A stretch of DNA of 9,559 nucleotides from DATDRM01 sp035291705 (GTDB taxonomy: Bacteria > Chloroflexota > Anaerolineae > Anaerolineales > UBA4823), in contig DATDRM010000194.1 in assembly GCA_035291705.1 (NCBI GenBank), positions 1-9,559 on the forward strand, given 5' to 3'. The notes under the pieces are model-generated. The model was given only the letters and a program-made list of their open reading frames with translations. It had not been told where the DNA came from and made no database searches. This document shows positions 1 through 6,585 of this stretch, piece after piece (positions within the stretch are counted from its first letter, which is position 1; the number at the start of each line of letters is the position of its first letter). Both the position numbers and the translations under genes were made by a program.

Positions 1-1
1 T

Positions 2-1693
2 AAAGTCCTGAATGGCGTTGTTTTTTTCTCGAATTTTGACGATCAACGCATATATCGACAAGACCCTGGGACAGATCCTAAACCCATTACCCCTGAAGGC
101 GAGTACCGCTATGCTGACTATATCTTTGACCGCCGCCGAAACCAGTTAATCTGTGTCCGAGAGGACCACACCCATAGCGATCAAGAGGCGGTTAATACCT
201 TAGTGAGTGTTGATCTCGAATCGGACTATAAATCCCAAACTGCAGGAAAGGTTCTCGTCTCCGGCAATGACTTTTACGCTTTCCCCCGCCTCAACCCTGA
301 GGGCACTCGATTAGCCTGGACAACCTGGAATCACCCCAATATGCCCTGGGATGGCACTGAACTTTGGGTTGCAGAACTCGCTGAAAATGGTTTGGTGGTG
401 AATGCCCGTTTGGTAGCTGGCGGAATCGAAGAATCGATCTTTCAGCCCTCCTGGTCGCCGGATGGTATTTTATACTTTGTCTCCGACCGCTCCGGCTGGT
501 GGAACTTGTACCGTTGGCGAGATGGAAAAATCGAGCCAATCTATCCCATGCAGGCTGAATTTGGAATGCCACAATGGGTATTTGGGATGTCCACTTATGA
601 ATTTGCCTCGGCAGAGCGGCTTGTCTGCACTTATATCCGACAAGGTACATCATACATAGCCGTCATTGATCTGAACCATAAGAATATAACCACCATTGAT
701 ACCCCCTTCACAGACATTTGGGGGCTGCGGGTTGTTGGGGATCAGGTGATATTCAACGCCGGATCTCCAACCGAACCCGCCGCCATCATCAAGCTTGATA
801 TAACCACTGGGTACCACGAAGTCCTCCGTCGCTCGAGCGAGATGGCGATCGATCCGACATATTTCTCTATTCCCCAAACGGTTCAATTTCCCACCGAGAA
901 GGGCCTAATTGCCTATGCTTTTTTCTATCCTGCGAAGAATCCGGATTATTCACCACCAGATGGCGAATTTCCCCCTCTGTTGGTAATGAGCCATGGAGGT
1001 CCAACAGGAGCGACTTCCACGATGTTCAACCCAGAAATTCAATACTGGACAAGTCGAGGTATCGCCGTGCTTGATGTAAACTATGGCGGCAGCTCTGGTT
1101 ACGGGCGGAAATACCGCGAACGGCTCAACGGCCAATGGGGACTTGTCGACATGGACGATTGCGCCAATGGGGCACTTTTCCTCGTCGAGCAAGGGATTGT
1201 CGATGGCAACCGCTTAGCCATTACAGGTGGGAGCGCGGGTGGCTATACCACATTATGTGCCCTGACCTTTCGTAACCTCTTCAAAGCCGGAGCCAGCCAT
1301 TTTGGGATCGGAGATCTCGAATCCTTCGTTAAGGACACCCACAAGTTCGAGTCGCGTTACCTGGACCGTCTGGTAGGACCGTATCCTGAACGCCTGGATT
1401 TATATCAGGAACGCTCGCCAATCCAACACATCGACCAGCTTTCGACTCCAATGATCCTGTTCCAAGGATTAGAAGACAAGATCGTCCCACCAAATCAGGC
1501 AGAAATGATGTTTTCTGCAGTGCGAGCCAAGGGATTGCCGGTCGCTTACCTGCCATTCGAAGGCGAGCAACATGGTTTCCGCAAAGCTGAGAACATCAAG
1601 CGCGCCTTGGATGCCGAATTATATTTCTACTCCCGCATCTTTGGCTTCGAGTTAGCCGATCCAGTCGAACCAGTGCACATCGAAAATATGTAA
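2..1693 (+). CDS. S9-family prolyl oligopeptidase-type serine peptidase (5' partial)
   Basis: The reading frame is open from the left edge, so the N-terminus lies outside the window; 563 residues are visible, and full family members are usually somewhat longer. The N-terminal half has the look of a beta-propeller of S9 peptidases, with PD40/WD40-like blades such as PRLNPEGTRLAW and PSWSPDGILYFVSDRSG. The C-terminal alpha/beta-hydrolase domain starts near visible residue 295. It contains SHGGPT, the nucleophile elbow GGSAGG (Ser411, codon 1232-1234), the acid in GLEDKIVPP (Asp492) and the catalytic His in GEQHGF (His524). The triad is therefore complete, and the protein should cleave short peptides, often as a dipeptidyl or acylaminoacyl peptidase. 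The GTG at 203 is internal, because homology-like propeller sequence continues upstream of it. No signal peptide can be judged. A strong hairpin follows, so it is probably transcriptionally separate from the next genes. Family assignment is firm; substrate is unknown. Confidence 0.93.
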   Translation, partial: KVLNGVVFFSNFDDQRIYRQDPGTDPKPITPEGEYRYADYIFDRRRNQLICVREDHTHSDQEAVNTLVSVDLESDYKSQTAGKVLVSGNDFYAFPRLNPEGTRLAWTTWNHPNMPWDGTELWVAELAENGLVVNARLVAGGIEESIFQPSWSPDGILYFVSDRSGWWNLYRWRDGKIEPIYPMQAEFGMPQWVFGMSTYEFASAERLVCTYIRQGTSYIAVIDLNHKNITTIDTPFTDIWGLRVVGDQVIFNAGSPTEPAAIIKLDITTGYHEVLRRSSEMAIDPTYFSIPQTVQFPTEKGLIAYAFFYPAKNPDYSPPDGEFPPLLVMSHGGPTGATSTMFNPEIQYWTSRGIAVLDVNYGGSSGYGRKYRERLNGQWGLVDMDDCANGALFLVEQGIVDGNRLAITGGSAGGYTTLCALTFRNLFKAGASHFGIGDLESFVKDTHKFESRYLDRLVGPYPERLDLYQERSPIQHIDQLSTPMILFQGLEDKIVPPNQAEMMFSAVRAKGLPVAYLPFEGEQHGFRKAENIKRALDAELYFYSRIFGFELADPVEPVHIENM

Positions 1694-1697
1694 CTAC

Positions 1698-1730
1698 AAC
1701 TTCCCGAAAGTTTCGAACTTTCGGGAAGTT
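1698..1730 (+). terminator. Perfect 15-bp hairpin after the S9 peptidase
   Basis: The arms AACTTCCCGAAAGTT (1698-1712) and AACTTTCGGGAAGTT (1716-1730) are perfect reverse complements around a TCG loop, beginning 4 bp after the peptidase stop codon. The 3' flank (CTTAAAATCT) is only weakly T-rich. It may therefore be a terminator with a poor U-tract, or an RNA-stabilising 3' hairpin. It separates the peptidase from the downstream cluster. Confidence 0.65.
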
Positions 1731-1774
1731 CTTAAAATCTGACATTAACAGGATAATTTATAGCCAAAAGTCAC

Positions 1775-1803
1775 TTGCCCTTCGGTTTAAGGAAGTGTAA
1801 ACT
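1775..1803 (+). promoter_or_regulatory. Weak candidate promoter for the four-gene cluster
   Basis: TTGCCC (1775-1780) and TAAACT (1798-1803) are separated by exactly 17 bp, in the 133-bp gap after the peptidase hairpin. The matches to the sigma-70 consensus are partial (3/6 and 4/6). It is favoured mainly because the preceding hairpin implies a new transcript must start here. The gap otherwise holds only the hairpin. Confidence 0.3.
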
Positions 1804-1826
1804 AATCTGAGAAAATGGAGGCTACC

Positions 1827-2195
1827 ATGAACGCTGTAAAGATTATCTCTTATATCGCGGCTGCAATATTCATTTTCTTTGGGATTATGTTCATCTATGC
1901 CACCTTTAGCCCACAAGGTCAAATCGGTTGGTTGGTCGTTGGTTTGATAAGCGTGGTGATCGGATTCGGATTGATCTGGTTTGCCAGCACGCGAAAAGCT
2001 CTCGTGGCTGGTTCTGGCGAGGATGTCACCCTAAAAATCGACCTGCCAGCCAATGTAGAATTAGATACCTTGAAATGTCAATCCTGTGGTGGGGTATTAA
2101 AACCAGAGAACATCAAGATGGTGGCTGGCGCCCCCGTCGTTACCTGCCCATATTGTGGCACCACCTACCAGTTGACCGAAGAACCGAAATGGTAA
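1827..2195 (+). CDS. Small membrane protein with two helices and a C-terminal zinc ribbon
   Basis: The protein has 122 residues. Two hydrophobic segments (about residues 6-27 and 33-53) are joined by a very short turn, giving a helical hairpin with both ends probably cytoplasmic; the second helix is followed by STRK. The C-terminal part carries two Cys pairs, CQSCGG (Cys84, Cys87) and CPYCGT (Cys107, Cys110), spaced as in a zinc ribbon. The ATG at 1827 is chosen because TGGAGG (1816-1821) sits 5 bp upstream of it; the in-frame ATG at 1815 overlaps that ribosome binding site and has none of its own. The gene lies 91 bp before the DUF2207-like gene on the same strand, so co-transcription is likely. 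No named family is recognised. A role as an accessory or adaptor of the downstream membrane protein is inferred from position only. Confidence 0.82.
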   Translation: MNAVKIISYIAAAIFIFFGIMFIYATFSPQGQIGWLVVGLISVVIGFGLIWFASTRKALVAGSGEDVTLKIDLPANVELDTLKCQSCGGVLKPENIKMVAGAPVVTCPYCGTTYQLTEEPKW

Positions 2196-2274
2196 AGCAA
2201 AAAATATGAACCGAGAATCGTGATTTATTCACGTATCCAAAACGTCTAAGGAGTAAAAGTCATTGGATGGCACA

Positions 2275-2280
2275 GGAGAG
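2275..2280 (+). promoter_or_regulatory. Ribosome binding site deciding the start of the DUF2207-like gene
   Basis: GGAGAG lies 6 bp before the ATG at 2287. A competing AAGGAG (2248-2253) lies 9 bp before an in-frame TTG at 2263. The ATG is preferred because it is the stronger start codon and gives a more compact signal peptide, but the TTG start cannot be excluded. Confidence 0.55.
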
Positions 2281-2286
2281 TCGACT

Positions 2287-3981
2287 ATGAGTGGTAGATC
2301 AAATCACCAATCTAAAATCAAAAATCTAAAATATCTTCTCGCTTTCCTCGCCTTATTTGTATTGACTCCCGGCGTTGCCCTGGCGCAGACTTACTCCTTC
2401 AGCCTTCCGCAGGAGACTGTAAATGTCTACTGGAACCAGGACGGCACCAGCTCGATCGATTACATATTCGTCTTCACTAACGATTCCTTCGCCTCGCCCA
2501 TCGACTATGTGGACATTGGCGTACCGAATGAGAACTATGACCTGAACAGTGTTGTTGCTGACGTGGATGGACAGGTCATCAATGACATCGAAAAGTCACC
2601 TTATGTCGATCCAGGGATTGCAGTTGGGTTAGGAAGCAGCGCCATCCAACCCGGTGAGGCCGGCCAGGTGCATGTCAATATCGGTCGGGTAGAGCGAGTC
2701 CTATATCCTGACGATACTGATGATAGCTATGCAAGTGGAGAGTTTATCCCTACCTGGTTCGATTCATCTTTCGTCCATGGCAATACGGACCTGATCGTTA
2801 TTTTTCATCTCCCACCCGGTGTCCAACCAGAGGAACCACGCTGGCATGCATCACCCTCCGGTTGGCCATCAGAACCGATGGCTGGCATGGACGATCAGGG
2901 TCGGATCACATACACATGGCACAATCCGAATGCTATTGGCTATGCGCAATATGCCTTCGGTGCTTCCTTCCCTGAACAATATGTGCCCAAAAATGCCATT
3001 GTCCGCCCCAATCCATTCGCAGGGTTGATCGCTACACTCAGTTCTATCGCCATTCCTCTCCTCTGCATCGGTATGATTGGTTTTTTCATTTATTGGGCTG
3101 TCACCTCCGACCGCAAACGCAAGATGAAATATCTCCCACCCAAGATTTCCATCGAGGGACACGGCATCAAACGCGGCCTGACTGCTGTAGAGGCTGGCAT
3201 ACTAATGGAACAGCCGATGGATAAGATTCTGACCATGATCCTGTTTTCGGTGCTCAAGAAGAACACCACACAGGTCAAAACACGCGATCCACTCGAATTG
3301 GAAATAATTGAGCCGTTACCCGAGGGTCTACACGCCTACGAGAAGGATTTTCTGTCGGCATTCTCAGAGCCCAAAGGCGCCCCCCGGCGGAAAGCTTTAC
3401 AGAAGACCATGGTCGAGCTGGTGAGGAGCACTGGGGACAAGATGAAAGGCTTTAGCCGCCGCGAAACAATTGCCTATTATCGCGATATCACCCAACGTGC
3501 CTGGACCCAGGTCGAAGCTGCGGATACGCCTGAAGTAAAGAGCGAGAAGTTCGACGAAGTCATGGAATGGACAATGCTCGATCAGGAGTATGAAGATCGT
3601 ACTAAAGAAGTTTTCCGCCAGGGCCCCGTGATTGTGCCAATGTGGTGGCCGCGCTATGATCCTGGTTTCGGTCGCTCTGCTCCAGCTCCAACAGGGCTCC
3701 CCGCATCCACACAGGTACCCAGGAGTGGCCCTAGCCCATCGCTACCCCATCTCCCAGGGGCTGAATTTGCTGCCTCGATGGTCACAGGCGTGCAAAACTT
3801 TTCTAGCAAGGTAGTTGGAAACATCACAGATTTTACCAGTGGAATCACGAATATCACCAACCCACCCCCCAAACCCACCTCAAGCGGCAGGTCATTTGGT
3901 GGAGGAGGGGGCGGGCACAGCTGCGCTTGTGCGTGCGCCTGCGCTGGTTGTGCCTGCGCTTGCGCTGGAGGCGGTCGGTGA
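2287..3981 (+). CDS. DUF2207-like membrane protein with a C-terminal Cys-Ala repeat tail
   Basis: The protein has 564 residues. A signal peptide (about 1-33, cleavage expected after ALA) is followed by an extracytoplasmic domain (about 34-242) of mixed beta character, resembling the N-terminal part of DUF2207 proteins. One transmembrane helix (about 246-272) is followed by DRKRKMK, which places the rest inside the cell. The cytoplasmic part has GLTAVEAGIL and a helical region to about residue 450, then a Pro/Gly/Ser-rich linker. The last 30 or so residues are extraordinary: a run of six Gly, then HS, then CACACACAG, CACACA and GGGR. This gives seven Cys (546, 548, 550, 552, 555, 557, 559), nearly every one paired with Ala. 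The stop codon overlaps the start of the radical SAM gene. The role of DUF2207 proteins is unknown. The tail is the likely target of the adjacent enzyme (inference); metal binding by the unmodified tail is an alternative. Confidence 0.87.
   Translation: MSGRSNHQSKIKNLKYLLAFLALFVLTPGVALAQTYSFSLPQETVNVYWNQDGTSSIDYIFVFTNDSFASPIDYVDIGVPNENYDLNSVVADVDGQVINDIEKSPYVDPGIAVGLGSSAIQPGEAGQVHVNIGRVERVLYPDDTDDSYASGEFIPTWFDSSFVHGNTDLIVIFHLPPGVQPEEPRWHASPSGWPSEPMAGMDDQGRITYTWHNPNAIGYAQYAFGASFPEQYVPKNAIVRPNPFAGLIATLSSIAIPLLCIGMIGFFIYWAVTSDRKRKMKYLPPKISIEGHGIKRGLTAVEAGILMEQPMDKILTMILFSVLKKNTTQVKTRDPLELEIIEPLPEGLHAYEKDFLSAFSEPKGAPRRKALQKTMVELVRSTGDKMKGFSRRETIAYYRDITQRAWTQVEAADTPEVKSEKFDEVMEWTMLDQEYEDRTKEVFRQGPVIVPMWWPRYDPGFGRSAPAPTGLPASTQVPRSGPSPSLPHLPGAEFAASMVTGVQNFSSKVVGNITDFTSGITNITNPPPKPTSSGRSFGGGGGGHSCACACACAGCACACAGGGR
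3922..3966 (+). repeat. Region encoding the seven-cysteine Cys-Ala repeat
   Basis: Fifteen codons encode (Cys-Ala)x4, Gly, (Cys-Ala)x3. Synonymous codons vary: Cys uses TGC and TGT, and Ala uses GCT, GCG and GCC. The array is therefore not a fresh slippage product, and the amino-acid pattern appears to be maintained. It sits directly before the Gly-Gly-Gly-Arg end of the membrane protein. Confidence 0.9.
3967..3971 (+). promoter_or_regulatory. Ribosome binding site of the radical SAM gene inside the tail codons
   Basis: GGAGG is formed by the codons GGA GGC of the terminal Gly stretch and lies 6 bp before the GTG at 3978. With the GTGA stop/start overlap (3978-3981), it points to translational coupling of the tail-bearing protein and its neighbouring enzyme. 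Confidence 0.75.
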
Positions 3982-5327
3982 AAAATCCTCGACCGGGACT
4001 ATATCACTTCGAACGCCAGAGCCAGGGTGAGCGCAGTCGCATTCACCTGCGTATCGACCATGATCAGAGCGGAAGGCCAGCACACGGAACCTTGCTGATA
4101 AACGCCAATCGAGTGCTCCATTTAAACCCAACTGCATCGGTGATGGCATACCTGGCTCTTAACGATACGCCCATGCCAGGAGCTATCCGTGACTTGACGC
4201 ACCTTTTTCGAGTCTCCCCAACGCAAGCCAAATATGACTACACGCAATTTATCGAGGATTTCGACCAGCTTCTCCGTCCCGATGGCGCTTGCCCAGTTTG
4301 TGAGCTGGATGTCGAAATTACTGCCCCTTTCACCGCTCGCCCATCTGCCCCTTACCGCATGGACCTGGCCTTGACCTACCGGTGCAACGACAACTGCGCC
4401 CATTGTTATAACGCTAGGCCACGCGATTATCCCGAATTGAGGACCGAAGAATGGAAAGCCATACTTGATCGCCTGTGGGAAATTGGCATTCCTCATATTG
4501 TGTTCACCGGCGGCGAGCCGACTTTACGCTCCGACTTGCCTGAGCTCATCGCCCATGCAGAAAAGAACGGCCAGATAACCGGTCTGAACACCAACGCCCG
4601 CCGCTTGATCGATGTGAGTTTCGTTAAGCAGCTGGTGGACACTGGCTTGGATCACGTGCAGATCACCGTCGAATCCCACGACCCAGTCATTCACGACGCT
4701 ATGGTGTGCGCCAAAGGTGCCTGGACGCAGACTATCACCGGGCTTCGAAATGTGTTGGATACACCCCTCTTCGTGATGACAAACACCACAATGCTTCGCC
4801 AAAATAGCCCCTTCCTGGGCAAGACCCTGGATTTCCTGGCTAGTTTAGGCGTGCCTACCATAGGCCTGAATGCCCTGATCTATTCAGGTCATGGCCTGAC
4901 GGTGGGTACTGGGCTTACTGAAAGCGAACTGCGACCCCTGCTAGACCTCGCTCGAAAAAAGACGGACAGCAACGGGCAACGCCTGATCTGGTACACTCCC
5001 ACTCAATATTGCCACTTCGACCCAATGCAGCTCGAATTGGGCATCAAAGGCTGCACAGCCGCCCTTTACAATATGTGCGTGGAACCTGATGGCGGGGTGA
5101 TCCCCTGCCAATCCTACTATCAGCAGCTGGGCAACCTGCTCACAATCCCCTGGGAGGCTATCTGGAATCACGAGCTGGCTGTTTCCTTGCGCGAGCGGCG
5201 GTACATCCCACCGAGATGTAACGACTGCGTTTTGCTCTCCGAATGTGGCGGTGGCTGCCCCCTTGCATTGAACACCCTCGGCAATGGCTTGATTTCCCTC
5301 GACAACCTCCCCCTCTCCGACAAATAA
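3978..5327 (+). CDS. Radical SAM/SPASM enzyme with N-terminal PqqD/RRE-like domain, putative peptide maturase
   Basis: The protein has 449 residues. The N-terminal region (about 37-98) resembles PqqD and RiPP recognition elements, with a beta-rich stretch, then VLHLNPTASVMAYL, then helices ending in DYTQFIEDFDQLL. The radical SAM core follows. Its [4Fe-4S] motif is CNDNCAHC (Cys136, Cys140, Cys143; CX3CX2C), and GGEP (178-181) contacts SAM in this superfamily. The C-terminal SPASM domain is complete: Cys359-X12-G-X4-Cys377, then Cys414-X2-Cys417-X5-Cys423-X3-Cys427, with an extra Cys367. SPASM proteins with a PqqD-like domain (PqqE-, sactipeptide- and ranthipeptide-type) modify ribosomal peptides. 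The GTG at 3978 is chosen over a TTG at 3927 because of the GGAGG ribosome binding site and because the resulting N-terminus aligns with the downstream paralogue (PRPGLYH against LPAGIYH). It is coupled to the Cys-tail gene, which is its probable substrate. The chemistry (thioether or other crosslink) is not determined by the sequence. Confidence 0.93.
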   Translation: MKNPRPGLYHFERQSQGERSRIHLRIDHDQSGRPAHGTLLINANRVLHLNPTASVMAYLALNDTPMPGAIRDLTHLFRVSPTQAKYDYTQFIEDFDQLLRPDGACPVCELDVEITAPFTARPSAPYRMDLALTYRCNDNCAHCYNARPRDYPELRTEEWKAILDRLWEIGIPHIVFTGGEPTLRSDLPELIAHAEKNGQITGLNTNARRLIDVSFVKQLVDTGLDHVQITVESHDPVIHDAMVCAKGAWTQTITGLRNVLDTPLFVMTNTTMLRQNSPFLGKTLDFLASLGVPTIGLNALIYSGHGLTVGTGLTESELRPLLDLARKKTDSNGQRLIWYTPTQYCHFDPMQLELGIKGCTAALYNMCVEPDGGVIPCQSYYQQLGNLLTIPWEAIWNHELAVSLRERRYIPPRCNDCVLLSECGGGCPLALNTLGNGLISLDNLPLSDK

Positions 5328-5348
5328 AATACTGGCCCCGATTGAAAG

Positions 5349-5390
5349 CTACTGAACACTGCATACTGGATACTAAATACTAAATACAGA
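5349..5390 (+). repeat. Degenerate heptamer tandem repeat between the two radical SAM-type genes
   Basis: Six consecutive 7-bp units can be read: CTACTGA, ACACTGC, ATACTGG, ATACTAA, ATACTAA, ATACAGA. The central pair is identical, and all units share an A-C core at the same place. The array fills about half of the 90-bp spacer. It ends 16 bp before the ribosome binding site GAGG (5407-5410). Its function is unknown; it is too short and degenerate for a CRISPR. Confidence 0.6.
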
Positions 5391-5417
5391 TTACCCTCCC
5401 GCTATCGAGGTAACCCT

Positions 5418-6575
5418 ATGACCACTATTCGCGAATCCATCCGCCGCCTCTTCGCTCCTGTCGAACCACTTCCAGCTGGCATTTACCATTATCAGGCGCC
5501 TCCCGAAGAACCTGATCACTATCGCCTGCACCTGCGGCTGGAACCGGACGGGGAGGGAGTGCTGATCGTTAATGCGTCAACAGTCCTTCACCTGAACACC
5601 ACCGCCGCCGAGTATGCATACCACCTCATTCGTCGCACTTCTAATGAAGATGTTGCGCGTTCAATGGCTGTTCGCTATCACGCCTCTCAGGCTCAGATTT
5701 CGCAAGATTTTACCGACTTCAAAGACCGGATCGATACCCTTATCTCAACCCCCGATTTGGATCCAGTGACCTACCTGGACTTCGAGCGCCAAAAACCTCA
5801 CACAAGACTGATCTCCGCTCCATACCGGCTCGATTGTGCATTAACCTATCGATTGCCTGATTCTACTGACCGAACTTTTGCCCCTAACACTCGAGCAACG
5901 CGCGAACTAGCTACCCTTGAATGGGAATCAATAATAGATAAAGCCTGGCAAGCCGGTATACCACATATTGTCTTTACCGGCGGAGAACCAACCCTGCGCG
6001 ACGACTTACCGCAATTGATTTCCCACGCTGAAACCAATGAACAGGTTACCGGATTGTTGACGGATGGCTATCGCTTGCAAAACTCAGAGTATCTGGATAG
6101 CCTTCTCCAGACAGGTCTCGACCACTTAGTCATCCTCCTTAACCTCATCGAGGATAGGATCTGGAAGGTAATCCAATCTGCCTTGCAGGCCGACATTTCC
6201 ACGACTGTCCACCTGACGATTACGCCTAAAAACCACCTTTCCGTGCCGGATTATCTAAGGCGCCTTTCTGAGATGGGTTTAGGTTCGGTTTCTCTGAGCG
6301 CAACCGACCCAGAGTTAAAACAGCAATTGCGAACAGCACGTGAGAGAGCAGCTGAACTTCACCTTTCCCTGGTGTGGGATTTGCCGGTACCCTATTCCGC
6401 CGCGAATCCGTTCTCTTTAGAATTCGCCGATCATGAACGATCGGTTGGCGCTGGTCGCTCCTGGCTGTATGTCGAACCCGATGGTGACGTGCTGCCTGGT
6501 CAGGGGATTAACCAGGTACTGGGAAACTTTTTAACCGATCGCTGGGATAAGATATGGAAGCCTGAGCTGGGATAA
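5418..6575 (+). CDS. Pseudo-radical-SAM protein: paralogue lacking all cluster cysteines
   Basis: The protein has 385 residues. It is collinear with the upstream radical SAM enzyme over its whole length, including the PqqD/RRE-like front (about 48-115, with VLHLNTTAAEYAYHL) and the shared stretch GIPHIVFTGGEPTLR (GGEP at 188-191). At the CX3CX2C site the three ligands are replaced at identical spacing by Leu146, Thr150 and Thr153. In the SPASM region LYVEPDGDVLPG lacks the cysteines, and the protein stops at the point where the paralogue continues into CX2CX5CX3C. Only one Cys (Cys140) remains, at a non-ligand position. It cannot bind the usual clusters. The frame is intact, with GAGG 7 bp before the ATG, so it reads as a retained protein, not decay. 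A non-catalytic partner, substrate-binding or scaffold role is inferred. Late pseudogenisation after duplication is the alternative. Confidence 0.88.
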   Translation: MTTIRESIRRLFAPVEPLPAGIYHYQAPPEEPDHYRLHLRLEPDGEGVLIVNASTVLHLNTTAAEYAYHLIRRTSNEDVARSMAVRYHASQAQISQDFTDFKDRIDTLISTPDLDPVTYLDFERQKPHTRLISAPYRLDCALTYRLPDSTDRTFAPNTRATRELATLEWESIIDKAWQAGIPHIVFTGGEPTLRDDLPQLISHAETNEQVTGLLTDGYRLQNSEYLDSLLQTGLDHLVILLNLIEDRIWKVIQSALQADISTTVHLTITPKNHLSVPDYLRRLSEMGLGSVSLSATDPELKQQLRTARERAAELHLSLVWDLPVPYSAANPFSLEFADHERSVGAGRSWLYVEPDGDVLPGQGINQVLGNFLTDRWDKIWKPELG

Positions 6576-6581
6576 TCCCAG
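6567..6581. terminator. Small inverted repeat at the convergent gene ends
   Basis: CTGGGA and TCCCAG flank the TAA stop of the pseudo-radical-SAM gene (6-bp stem, 3-base loop), just 4 bp before the convergent lipoprotein stop. No T-run follows on the plus strand. It is the only structure available to end either transcript in the 10-bp gap, and the call is weak. Confidence 0.3.
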
Positions 6582-6585
6582 AAGG

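Noticed and set aside
2219..2233. CGTGA/TCACG hairpin between the zinc-ribbon and DUF2207-like genes as a terminator
   Set aside because: The stem is only 5 bp, has two AT pairs or so per arm and no T-run; it is too weak to claim.
3927..3977. Upstream TTG start for the radical SAM gene
   Set aside because: The extra 17 residues are an out-of-frame reading of the Cys-Ala repeat, with Arg/Leu/Cys-rich nonsense composition. The GTG at 3978 has the ribosome binding site and aligns with the paralogue.
3900..4000. Possible frameshift fusing the DUF2207-like protein to the radical SAM enzyme
   Set aside because: Both genes have sensible ends: a complete repeat tail with GGGR and stop, and a GTG with a ribosome binding site. 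The GTGA overlap is a normal operon junction.
4122..4496. 124-codon open frame on the minus strand inside the radical SAM gene
   Set aside because: It lies wholly opposite a clearly conserved enzyme, including its cluster motif, and shows no domain of its own.
5349..5390. CRISPR or phage attachment array
   Set aside because: The units are 7 bp, contiguous and without spacers, and no cas or integrase gene is present.
5853..5880. Sequencing error or frameshift explaining the missing CX3CX2C motif in the paralogue
   Set aside because: Alignment to the active enzyme keeps the same frame and spacing on both sides (YR before, EW after). The SPASM cysteines are also absent, so the losses are true substitutions.
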